Below are positions 1-9,718 of a stretch of 64,000 nt of DNA, in pieces; within the stretch, counting starts at the first letter, position 1, and every line of letters begins with the position of its first letter. Under the pieces are notes generated by a model. It was not told the origin of the DNA. It was given only the letters and a program-made list of their open reading frames with translations, and did not search any database. This DNA is from Viola odorata (Eukaryota > Streptophyta > Magnoliopsida > Malpighiales > Violaceae): NCBI GenBank assembly GCA_963691705.1, contig OY829540.1, forward strand, positions 568,001-632,000. The letters run 5' to 3'. The translations under genes and the position numbers were made by a program.

Positions 1-2340
1 CGGAAGTGCATGTTTGCATTCCAAACGGGAAAATTCTTGGGCTATGTGGTCAGCCGGAAGGGCATCCAACCTAACCCTTCAAAGATAAAAGCCATCCAGG
101 ATATGATATCCCCGCGAACTGTCAAAGAGATACAGAAGTTAACCGGGCGCATCATTGCGTTGGGACGATTCATATCTAAGCAAGGCGAGAGATGTTTGCC
201 TTTCTTCAAAGTCATCCGAAACAAGGCTCCTTTCGGGTGGACAGAGGAATGTGAGAAAGTGTTTGCAGGACTAAAAGCTTACCTGTCATCAGATTTAGTG
301 CTGACAAGGCCCGAGCCCAGCGATGAGCTATATCTATATTTGGGAATAGCTGACGAGGTAGTTAGGGCCGTCCTTGTGCGAAGTGAAGGGCACGTGCATC
401 GTCCTGTTTTCTTCGTGAGTCACATATTGAAAGATGCCGAACTGCGATACGCTCCTATCGAGAAGATAGCACTCGCTCTAGTACAGGCCACGCGAAAGAT
501 GGATCGATACTTCCAAGCCCACCCCGTCACTGTACTCACGGATCAGCCGTTGAGAAGAATCTTCAGAAAACCTGAATCTTCAGGAAGAATGCTAATTTGG
601 GCTATCGAGCTCGAACAATACGGGCTGCAATACAAAGCTAGATCGGCCGTTAAAGCCCAAGCGTTAGCTGACTTCATAGCTGAGTGCACGTTCACAAAGG
701 ACGCAAAAATAGATCTGCCGGAGGAAGAAGCAGAAAGTTCATGCCTACCGTCTCCGGAGACATATGCAGACACGTGGGTCATCCACGTAGATGGAGCAAA
801 AAATCAAGAATTAGCAGGCGCAGGAGTTTTCTTAGTTGGACCAAACGGCCTAGAGATGCGATACGCCATCAGAATCCTGCAGCCATTGTCCAACAATGTG
901 GCTGAATACGAAGCGCTGCTGGCAGGACTCAGAATCGGAAACAGTTTCTCCATCGAAGCCACTCCCGGTGTGGAGAAGGAAGGCAGAACACGTTTAAAGA
1001 TCCGAGGAGATTCCAAGCTAATAATGGATCAGGTTCTGGGGAACTCCCAAGCCAGAGAACCCATCATGGCCCAATACTTGGCCAAAGTGAAGCGTGAGCT
1101 GTCAGAGATACAGGAAAAAGGTACTCTGGTCACCTTTGAGCACATTCCTAGAGAAAATAATGAAGAGGCTGATAGCCTCGCCAAGATGGCAGCCAATCCG
1201 GAAGCCTCAATACCCAGTGACGTACGCTATGGAGAACTGCCTACACCTTCTTTCATGGAAGAACAGGCATCGCTCTGTGTGGAAGAAATGGAAAATGATT
1301 GGAGGATCCCAGTGATAGAATATCTGAAACATGATAAACTACCGGGAGACCATACAGAGAGAAGGAAAGTCCTAAAATGGGCAGCACGATGCACATATTA
1401 TAACGGAGAGTTAATACGGAGATGTTTCTCCCATCCGGCCGCTAAATGCATAACGGAGCAAGATGGCTTACACGTGTTACGTGAAATTCACAAAGGGATA
1501 TGTGGCATGCACATCGCTAGCGATACTCTGGCAGCCCAAGTCTTCCGGTCAGGATTTTACTGGCCCACCATTCGACTAGATTGTCATAACTTTGTGAAAA
1601 CCTGTCAGAAATGCCAGGAATACGCTAAGATCCCTCGAAAGCCGGCTGTGCCAATTTCAGAAATAGTTGCTCCGTGCCCGTTTGCAAAATGGGGGATTGA
1701 CATCCTGGGCCCGTTTCCCAAGGCCAGATCTCAATTAAAATTTGTGGTCGTAGCGGTAGACTACTTCACAAAGTGAGCCGAAGCTGAGGCGTTAGCTACC
1801 ATCACCACCGAAAAAATCTGGCGTTTCTTCAAACACCAAGTCATCATGCGATTTGGAGTACCACGCGTGTTAGTTAGCGACAATGGGACACAATTCACAA
1901 GCCAGTTCTTCAGGGATCGATGTGCAGAGTTCCAGATCGAGCAAAGATTCTCCTCTGTGGCGCATCCCCAAACCAATGGCCAGGCGGAAGTAACCAACCG
2001 CAGCATCCTCAGTGGCATCAAAAGAAACCTGGACGGTTCCAAGAAGAAATGGCCAGACGAATTGCCATATGTACTATGGGCCTACCGCATGACTGTCAAG
2101 GCCAGCACGGGAGAGACCCCGTTCGCGTTAGCATTCGGAACCGAGGCTGTCACACCGGTCGAGATTGGCATGATGAGCCTTCGGGTGGCTCATTTCAAAG
2201 AAGAAACTAACGAAGAAAGGTTACGAGCTAACCTCGATACTCTACCAGAAACACACGAGGAAACCCTCCTGAAAACCCTGCACTACAAGAGGAAAATGAC
2301 ACAATATCACAACCGGCAAGTGAGGGAGCGATTGCTCAAA
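1..2340 (+). pseudogene. pol: RetA pol 3' part: RT end, RNase H, second RNase H, integrase
   Basis: The C-terminal two thirds of a gypsy polyprotein, open from base 1 in frame 1. Visible in order: RT thumb/connection (to about 230), gypsy RNase H with the YFQAHPVTVLTDQPL region (about 400-600), a second RNase H beginning WVIHVDGAKN (about 775-1190), integrase zinc finger ending CQKCQ (about 1610), and the catalytic core with first Asp in GIDILGPF, second Asp in VSDNGTQF and Glu in GQAEVTN. A TGA at 1774-1776 replaces the Trp of FTKWAEAEA, which RetZ retains (TGG to TGA). Reading resumes in the same frame to 2340, where the C-terminal GPY/F region found in RetZ is lost. Two RNase H domains are diagnostic of the Tat group. 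Inactive copy. Confidence 0.9.
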
Positions 2341-4346
2341 ACTGCGTATGGCCAGATCGGCACTTTGTCGCTTCTCCTATTCCAGAGCCAACTTAGCGGT
2401 CTCCAGCTCTTGCTTAACAGCGGTAGCCTCTCCCCGGGCAGCCTCCATACCTTCGTTTGCAGCATTGAGGGCATTTTCGAGACGCTGTCGCTCTTCCAGC
2501 AACCTGTTTATCTCTCCTTGCCCGTTAGCTACAACTCTGGCATTCTCCTCATCCATATAGTGAAGATGGCATAGCATAGAAAGCGCCTGAGAGCGAAGGA
2601 AATTTATGCGCTCCTGCTTGCTTCGAGCCTCAAAGGCATCCCTCTCTCTCGGAAGGGACAAAATCTCTGCCATCAGATAAGCGGTAGAGGAAAGCATGGT
2701 ATCATTATCAGCTTCGGTAGGAAACTGCAGAATATTGTCCCTAATGGAGCGTAAGCTGATGTGGTGAGTTGGCAGGAGAGGAGGCTCGTACTGAGAGATA
2801 CCAGCCATCAAGACAGGGGCGGGGCCACCCCTCGCGATAGTTGGATGAGGCATTGGAACAAAGAACAACGCAGCAGGAGAAGCTGGCCGGCCGGTGGAAC
2901 CTTCCACGTTAGGCACTGAGACCTCATTTCCTCCAGGCACCTCAAGATTAAGGGCATCGAAATCATAGCCCGTTGGGGTGTGAGCAGAATGGATTGGAGA
3001 ACCAGGAGGCACATGGGGCTGACCGCCAAAATCAACATGTTCAGATTGATCAGCAGACGCGCCCTCGCCCCCAAGAACGCTAGAAGTACGGTTGGCGGCC
3101 GCGGAAGAAGGGCTATTCTGAAGCTCATAGCGAGCCTTCTTCTGATGCTCGCGAAGGACATCTGCGATAGCCATATCTCCCTGGGAGGTGGAGGGGGCGG
3201 AAGCAGCAACGACTTCCTAAATAACGCAGAACGTGATAAGGAAATCGCGCAAAAAGAAAAACAAAGTTTTAAAAAGAAGAAAAATACACACCTGAGTAGT
3301 TGAGGATACAAGAGGAATTCCAACAGGAATCGGATCAACCGTAGCCTCTGAAGAAACAACAGTTTGGGACGAAACGGGTTGAGCAGCGCGTGCTTTCCTA
3401 GGCCTTTTCTTTCTTACAACCCGAGTGCCCGTAACGTTAGCGGTAGCAGTGGCCTCCCCTTCCTCGGCGTTAGCAGCAGCGGCAGCAGCAGCCCTAGCTT
3501 AAGCGGCAACTTTCTTTTTCGCCTCCTGTTTCCTTTTCCTCCGAAAATACTCGGGTTCCTAACCAGGCGGAGGCACTGCACAGTTACAAAACATTAGCGT
3601 TAGTACTTCGTGACAACGCCAAGGAAAAAGGTCAAATGCTCACCCTTCTTGCACCGTTCCACGGGCAACCCGTTGGCCACTTTTCGGGCATCAACACTAA
3701 AGTCAAATTGAAGCAGTGTCTTCAACCAGCCATCCTCCGGGTCAGAAAGGGGTTTCCGATGACCCCAAACCCCATCTTTAATTGTTTCATTGAAGCCAGC
3801 CCTCCACAACGGCTCAGGCAGATCAACAATAAAAAATTCCTCTTTCCAGTGAGGAATAGAAGACTCAATGCCCATAAGCTTCCAGGTAAAGGGCTTCAAA
3901 GAGCCGTCTTCGTAGCGAGGTGATATCGATATCACCCCTTTACGGGAATACAACTGGAAAATGTCATGAAGCAACGCTAAAGTGGGAGATTCTATTCCCT
4001 TGAAACGGCACAGTGCGGCAAAAGCACTAACAACGCAAATCGCGTTAGGACTCAACTGAGCCGGAGCCAAATCAGAATCAGCCAACAACAATTTTACGAG
4101 CGGGTCAAGAGGGAGACGAAACCCGTGATCGAAGAGCTTAGCATACAGCATTCTACTATTTCCGGGCAGAATGCTGTTCAGTCGAAGCGACTCAGAAGCA
4201 GGATGCACAGGATATTCCTTGGGAAATCGTGCAGTAAACCCAGCAAGTCTACGGTTAATTAAGGGCAGAGTGTATAGAGAAGTGGGAGTAGTATCCAAAG
4301 ACCTTTGAGGGTCTCCCTCTTCAGAGGATTTCTTAGTTCTAGCCAT
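2341..4346 (-). pseudogene. RetA aORF4: antisense three-exon gene, transposon-type domain plus coiled coil
   Basis: Antisense gene starting MARTKK at 4346. Predicted exons are 4346-3644, 3575-3292 and 3216 onward, with GT donors and AG acceptors. Exons 1 and 2 total 987 bp (329 codons), so exon 3 starts in phase 0. Exon 1 carries a domain with GFRLPLDPLVKLLL, LAPAQLSPNA and ISISPRYED, which I recognise as close to Pfam 'putative gypsy type transposon' (from memory, PF04195). Exon 2 is Ala-rich with a basic patch; exon 3 is a Pro/Ser linker followed by a Glu/Arg-rich coiled coil. Damage: stops near the start and middle of exon 2 (one at the GYEPEY-like site), TAG at 2377-2379, and loss of the C-terminus at 2341. 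A TATA-like GGATAAATAA lies at 4451-4460. The shorter in-frame ATG at 4346 was chosen because MA-K/R-T is conserved in other copies. Biochemical function unknown. Confidence 0.75.
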
Positions 4347-4977
4347 GGCTAACAAGGAAGAAGTAAAGAGAAAAGAAAAAGGACGTGTACCTTGTACCTT
4401 CGTGAAGAGAACACGAGGAGTCTCGAACCAGAAAGAGAGAGCGGCGCGAATTATTTATCCAAAGACGCAATGGCGTATAAGGGAAAAGATGGAAAAAGAA
4501 AAAGGGGGTAGAAGAAACAATAAAAACAACCCTGAAAGGACACGACCAGTCAGCAGCAGGCACGTGGCGAAGTAGCGCGTCATAAAGTAAGGCACGCGCC
4601 AGAAGGCGCAAATTTGAAACAAGGACGAAACGCTTCTATATTCGCACCTCCCTAGGAGACGCCTGCTCCAAACGCCTCTCTATGGAAGGACACGTGTCTT
4701 CTTTCATCATTACCCTTCAAGTCGCATTAAATGAGGGACTAGGGGATTGATTAAAAAACATAAAAAGCAGCGCTAACCTTGCCAAACGGTGCGATGATAC
4801 AAAGAAGATAAGAAAGGAATAACGGTAATATCACGATGAATCATACAATACGACAAAGGTTACAAAGCGTCAGCATTATTACAAGAAAAATAATGTTCGA
4901 ATGGTTTTCAAGAAATAACAAAAGAAAAGAGACAACAACAAGAAAAACAAGTAAAGGCCCAGGCACCATCGCTAGCG

Positions 4978-7103
4978 TTAGGCTCTCTCCCCCGAGGGAC
5001 CAGAAGAACCGTTGTCACCTTTGCTAATCTCACTCATCACGATAGATATGTAATCAGCCACCTGGGCCGGATCCGAAGGGTTACCTTTGAAACGGGCCAC
5101 AAATCCAGAAATGAAGGCCTCCAAAACCCTCTTCCTCCATAACTCTTCCTTTAATGGTGCCCTAGCAGACTCCTCATCTCGAGCAAGTATCTCTTCGCGG
5201 AGAAAGAGATTTTTCTTCTTTTCTAGCGCCAATTCTGCCTCCAGAACCTCTATCTTAGCTTTCCCGATAGACTTTTCTCTGTTCAATTCTGTTTGGGACG
5301 ATTCACAGAGACGCGTCAGCAACCTAGAGTGCTCCACCGCCTTTTCAAGCTGCACCCTCGCAACACACAATGCGTTGGAAAAATTACGTGACTCGCGATC
5401 GTGAATTTCGAATTGATAATTCAGATGGCGAAAGAAGTCCAGAGAATCATTCAGCACATAGCGAAAGCGTGTCGAGGGAGGGAGTTGAAGAAATTCCTCT
5501 TTCTCTTTTTTGGAGCCCAGCATCTCTCCTATCAAGGGTGCAGTAAACTCATCTCGAGAAAAAGGTTGGGGAACCCCGACAGCGCGAAGGGCATCAAAGC
5601 AAAACCCTGCAAGATTCATACGGTAGGTCGGGACCCCGTTAGGACCGTCATAGGCAAGATTGATCGATGGAGGTGGAGAAGAGCCCTGGGAAAAAGTACT
5701 CTTGATAGGAGTAAAAAACAGCTGTGGAGTAACCCTAGGCGGTAGCTCAGTAGTCGAATTCGCAACAGGAGGCGTGACCACTACGTCAGGAATACAAGGA
5801 GCAATCGGAGAATCGGGAGCGTCAGATATGGGAGGAGGACATTCCATCGGTAGGGCCTCTTCCTTAGTAGAACAAGTTTTTTCCAACGCCTCAGCAACTT
5901 CCGTTGGCTGAGAGGCGCCTGCCTCAGACGAAACAGCAGGCGAAGAAACAGTTGCCACATCCACAGGAGATGTCTCGGTAGCTTGTCCACTAGCGGCCAC
6001 TCGAAGTTTTTTTCGACGCTGGGAAGCAGTAAGGGAAGAAGCGTGGCAAAGGTTTGATTTAACGTCCGCATCCTCGTCATCGCTAGCAACCGCCCTTGTT
6101 GCGGTCCGAGAAGGTTCTGCCCTCTTGCGGCGATCCGGTAGCCAATTTTCCACAAAGCGAGAAGCTCGCACGGAGCTAATGGGTCTTCGCCCTCCCCGCG
6201 CAACCGTCTTAATCCTCCTCGGGGGTCGAACGTTTTCCCGATTAGAACCCTCGACCGAAGGCGAGGCCGGTAAAGTTTGAAGCGGCGTTACGTTCAGAGG
6301 AGTACCAGCGTCACCTGGGAATCAACCGTTAGCTTCCTATAGCAAACAAAGCGTGCGATGACCAAAGCAAAGAAAGTGTGGAAAGAAATAGTCTCACCCA
6401 TAACGCACTCTTCCAAAGGTTTGAACAAAGCAAAGGCGCGAATGCGGTAGTGAGTATTCTCGTCTAACAAAGCGTTAGCCTGGTCCAACTCAGTTCTGGA
6501 CAATATCGCGAGATTCGTCCAAACGGGACCTATCAGTTCCTGATTGAAATTAATACGCCACAAACGGTACGGTAGCTCCAGAACAAAGAAACTGCTTTTC
6601 CAATCAGCTACACCTTTCTTGAAGCCGTGGAAACGTTGCCAAAACGACTACACGAGCGCATCATCCCACCGGGGAGTAACCTCGATTAAACAATTGTGGC
6701 AAATCATGCTAAAGAATTTGCGAAACAAATTGATAGATGGGGTAAAAATGTTCTTCAACTCGCAAGCGCGAAGAAAAGCATAAACCGCACACCAGGAGGA
6801 AGGAGTTATCTGGGCAGGATTAAGGCTATACTCTCGCAGCAGAGTTAGTATCGACTCATGAACGGGAAAGCGGAAACCATAAAGGAACATCTTAAAGTAA
6901 AGAAGCCTACTGTGGCCCCACACTGGATTATGAAGCCGCATATCACTTCCAGGGATAGAAGGCTCATGCCCAAGAGGAAAGGTAATACCATATTCCTCCA
7001 ATTCGGCTTTCAGAACCACGTCGCATGTAAAAATGCTCGGTGATTGGGCGACCTCTGGATCCATGGGCCTAGAGATAATCTGGCGAGGTCTACCCCTAGC
7101 CAT
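4978..7103 (-). pseudogene. RetA aORF3: antisense two-exon gene, paralogue of aORF4
   Basis: Starts MARGRPRQ at 7103. Exon 1 is 7103-6398 (706 bp), the intron 6397-6315 (GTGAGA donor, CAG acceptor) and exon 2 6314-4978, stopping at 4978-4980. The exons total 2043 bp, an exact multiple of three, and exon 1 has the same 706 bp as the RetY copy. Exon 1 encodes the same fold as aORF4 (YGFRFPVHESILTLL, LNPAQITPSSW, VTPRWDD). Exon 2 has a basic segment, a Pro/Ser/Thr-rich linker and a long coiled coil ending near KGDNGSSGPSGERA. One TAG at 6648-6650 interrupts exon 1 where relatives have a codon within ALVRFFW; otherwise it is open, so it is recently inactive or readthrough-dependent. The protein would be about 680 residues, probably oligomeric. 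No enzyme motif seen. Confidence 0.75.
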
Positions 7104-7614
7104 AGCAAACCAACAAAAAAGTAAATCTGAGAAGGGTCGAATTGATACCTTAAAGGAGAAGAATCGCAGAGAAATCGGCGGACAGTGGCGAGCGGCCGGA
7201 AAGGTATTCGGAGAAGAAGACGAAGGAAGACAAAAAGGAAAAAATTCAAAGTGAGGGCAAAAGTTTTGAGAAAATGGAGAATGGCCCTTCTTAAAGGATA
7301 AAAATGCCACCGCATTAATTGAGTCACCAATCGGGCGAAGACGCGTGTAAAAGAAGTTGGCCACGTGGAAGCACATTAAAGAAATTTGAAAAAAGAGAAG
7401 TTATTCGTCGGGACTCCCCAAAAGGGCAACAGAGTTGACCTAGTCAGAGTAACCGCGAAACGGTTGCCTCGCCAAGAAAAATAACCGCTCACGTTAGCTA
7501 TCAACAAGGTCGGGAGGCTAACGGAAAAGTAAGGACAAAAGAAAAAGACAGAAAGGCATTATTTCACTCATAAAGAGGTCAAACGACATTTACAATAGGC
7601 CTAGCGCAAAGGCG

Positions 7615-8067
7615 CTAATCCTCATCGGCCCAGCTCATATCGTAGCAATAATCATAGTCCTCCGGGGACGACGGTAGTCCTCCCTTGTAAGAGAGGAAAT
7701 AGTCGGCTGGTTTGGGCACAAGCTTTGTCGCGTGGACCACCATCTCTTCATAACGAGTGCGGGAGCTCTCCCCGACGGTAGGAGCAACTGGCCTCAGAAT
7801 AGTGCTTGGAGCCGGCACCTCTTTCTCCAAAGAAGGAGGAGGGGCAGACATTGCCGTTTCATCATCTTTTGATAGTGCCGCGTAATGGGGCGTAAAACCA
7901 GCAAAGAAGGACTCAAAGGTCTGATTCTTCACCTTCACCGGTTTCTTGCGACGCTGGCGCCTAATCAGGCGTTTGGAAGGCCTCCACGGTGGCGATGGCG
8001 GAGGATTGTCCGAATCCCGCGAAGTCGGAGGAGTCGGCCGAGACTCACGTTCATAAAAATCTATCAT
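7615..8067 (-). CDS. RetA aORF2: small Pro/Ser-rich antisense protein
   Basis: Open reading frame of 150 codons beginning MIDFYER at 8067; an earlier in-frame ATG at 8127 sits too close to the TATA-like TATATAAG (8133-8140) to be the likely start. The protein has PTPPTS and PPPSPPWRPS segments, a basic run RRQRRKK (possible nuclear localisation signal) and an acidic Tyr/Asp tail ending YDMSWADED. It aligns at both ends with aORF2 of RetX, RetY and RetW (PPTPPTSPDSDNPPPSP; YCYGISWSDG) but is diverged in the middle. It is uninterrupted. No known family recognised; likely intrinsically disordered. It lies between aORF3 and aORF1 on the same strand. Confidence 0.6.
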   Translation of the reverse strand: MIDFYERESRPTPPTSRDSDNPPPSPPWRPSKRLIRRQRRKKPVKVKNQTFESFFAGFTPHYAALSKDDETAMSAPPPSLEKEVPAPSTILRPVAPTVGESSRTRYEEMVVHATKLVPKPADYFLSYKGGLPSSPEDYDYCYDMSWADED

Positions 8068-8483
8068 GTGACCTGCAAAAGCAAAAGAGAAGGAAAAGGA
8101 TGAAGATGAACAGGAAAGGGAAAGCAACCCCCCTTATATAGCCGAGTAAGCACTTCGATCCTCGCGCAGATCCCTGAAAAATCAATTAAGACGCTTGGGA
8201 AAAATAACCGTAATTGCAGAATCTGATCCGCCATAGGCACATCTGCTCGTTGAACGCACCAATCAAAGGGCACCAAATAACCGCCCAACCACCTGCCACT
8301 GAAAAGACGACCCTGCAACAGTCAAGACAGATCATTCATTGCTAATTCCCGGAACACGACCACTGCAGTACAATGTCCCGAGGAAGACCCATTTTCAGTT
8401 GGGCTCATGACAAATATTTCCAACCAATGTAGCAAGCAACCAAGCAAGAAAAAAAGAGGAGACTTGGGAAAAAAGCAGAGACA

Positions 8484-8501
8484 ACTATTTATTTATGGCC
8501 A
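8484..8501 (-). terminator. Poly(A) signal region of RetA aORF1
   Basis: On the minus strand GGCCATAAATAAATAG follows the aORF1 stop by about 70 bp and carries overlapping AATAAA hexamers. The matching motif GGCCATAATAAATAAA follows aORF1 in RetX, RetY and RetW, a conserved cleavage/polyadenylation signal for the antisense transcript. Confidence 0.6.
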
Positions 8502-8569
8502 GGTGGCATTAGCGTTCAAATATGTACAAGAAACATAAAAAAAACAATGAGAAGAAGCAAAGCCAGCGG

Positions 8570-8953
8570 TCAGATATTGGACCCAGCATCATCTTCCCCT
8601 GGAACAACGGGAACCTCCCTTAAAGCGTCAGCGACGGAGGTTAGTTCGGCAGAGCAGGCTCTCATGCCCTTTAGGCAGCAGGCCAGCAGATCTTTCCTCT
8701 GCTGCAGCATCGAGGCCACCACATCAAGGTGAGCAGTGATAGTGGCCAGTTTCGCCAGACTCTCTAGGGGACTAAAATCCTCCAAAGTTATTCCCAGCTG
8801 TCTAGACAGAATAGGGGTTAGCACCCCCTGCAACTCCAAGACATCCTCGGAGGTCTTGGTGATCATCCTCTCCAGGAAGCCGATGTCACCCTCAGTGAGA
8901 TTTTTCAGGGTCAGAGTTTTAGAGATCAGGAAATTGCGAGTCAGTTCATCCAT
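8570..8953 (-). CDS. RetA aORF1: small helical antisense protein
   Basis: Intact 127-codon frame starting MDELTRN at 8953; the longer frame from 9031 would begin upstream of the TATA box (9014-9020), so 8953 is preferred and is the start used in all relatives. It is all-helix-like, with conserved blocks KTSEDVLELQG, SPLESLAKLA and MLQQRKDLLACCLKGMR and an acidic end DDAGSNI. It is first in the antisense cassette, nearest the 3' LTR. No family recognised and no catalytic or zinc-binding pattern; the CC pair before LKGMR is conserved in every copy. It is the most diverged of the four copies here, yet still open. Confidence 0.65.
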   Translation of the reverse strand: MDELTRNFLISKTLTLKNLTEGDIGFLERMITKTSEDVLELQGVLTPILSRQLGITLEDFSPLESLAKLATITAHLDVVASMLQQRKDLLACCLKGMRACSAELTSVADALREVPVVPGEDDAGSNI

Positions 8954-9013
8954 GGCGAAATATGAAAAGAAAGGACGTGAAAATGCAAAGAAACTGGCGC
9001 AGAGAAACCTCTG

Positions 9014-9020
9014 ATTTATA
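9014..9020 (-). promoter_or_regulatory. TATA box of RetA aORF1
   Basis: TATAAAT read on the minus strand, 61 bp upstream of the aORF1 ATG. The same box occurs 50-62 bp upstream of aORF1 in RetX, RetY and RetW, which is why I treat it as a real core promoter rather than chance AT-richness. Confidence 0.65.
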
Positions 9021-9146
9021 GATCCTGACAAAAAACCATCAGGACCGCCTTCCGATGCAGAACCGCCCGGTATTTAGAGGGACTCTCCATAAGAGAAGGA
9101 ACGTTAGCCCTTGGTAAACACTCGGGCTCATTTTTAGTTGGGCTTA

Positions 9147-9718
9147 TGATAACAATTCACCTAAAAGCAGGGGTACTTTCGTCTATCACCCAGTGGGAAA
9201 GGACATAGCTACTGTTTCGCACCGCCGCAGTAGGGACAAGGTTGCTGCCTTCCCCAAAGGCTAACGCTATGAGGGCTAACGATGCCCTACTGGCTCCTCT
9301 CACGGACCTCTTGGATGGCTCAAGGAGTTATCTCACCCCCCAAGGGAAACCACGCGTCAGGAAGAACGCTCCGACCATTATCCTACAGTGGCAATATCTA
9401 CCTATACACCTACCGCCAAGGTAGCGTGTCACGATAAGGGCGAACCACAGACCCTAACGTGAGCGATAGCTCCATACTCGTTTACACGGGCGGGAACGCC
9501 CCATTCTTCTATAAATACCTCCCCCACAAAGGAGGCATGTAAGCATACTTTACTGGCCTAAACTCTGCCAAATTCAGTACACATACTGACTTAAGCATCG
9601 GAGTGTTTCCGCCGGAGACCCCCTTCGGCACATTGCAGGTACTGTGGACCGCCGTGCGCACTGATCTTAGAGGAGCTGCTCCACCATACATCCTTCGGCA
9701 GAAGACAAATTATTATCA
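9147..9718 (+). repeat. RetA 3' LTR (beta subfamily)
   Basis: 572 bp from TGATAACAATTC to TTATTATCA, so the ends form the 6-bp inverted pair TGATAA/TTATCA. A TATA box (CTATAAATACC) lies near 9510, followed by the block shared by all Retand-like LTRs here: CTGACTTAAGCATCGGAGTGT, a GC-rich stem-loop and TTGCAGGTA. It is closest to the LTR at 52274-52871 and clearly different upstream from the alpha type (36286, 46225, 60653). The 40 bp before it (GCCCTTGGTAAACACTCGGG...GTTGGGCTTA) recur before other 3' LTRs and should contain the plus-strand primer, although it is not a classic purine tract. Confidence 0.85.

Larger units (their letters stand above)
1..9718 (+). mobile_element. RetA: Retand-like Ty3/gypsy retrotransposon, 3' part
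   Basis: The element reads: pol 3' part (1-2340, plus), four antisense genes aORF4, aORF3, aORF2, aORF1 (2341-8953, minus), 3' LTR (9147-9718). The 5' LTR, gag and most of reverse transcriptase lie outside the window. The Tat-group assignment rests on two RNase H domains in pol and antisense ORFs between pol and the 3' LTR. The right LTR end abuts an Ogre-like protease coding region on the opposite strand, so RetA probably inserted there; a target duplication cannot be checked because the left end is missing. At 2340/2341 the pol reading stops matching the RetZ copy and runs straight into the truncated tail of aORF4, which points to an internal deletion. Confidence 0.85.
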
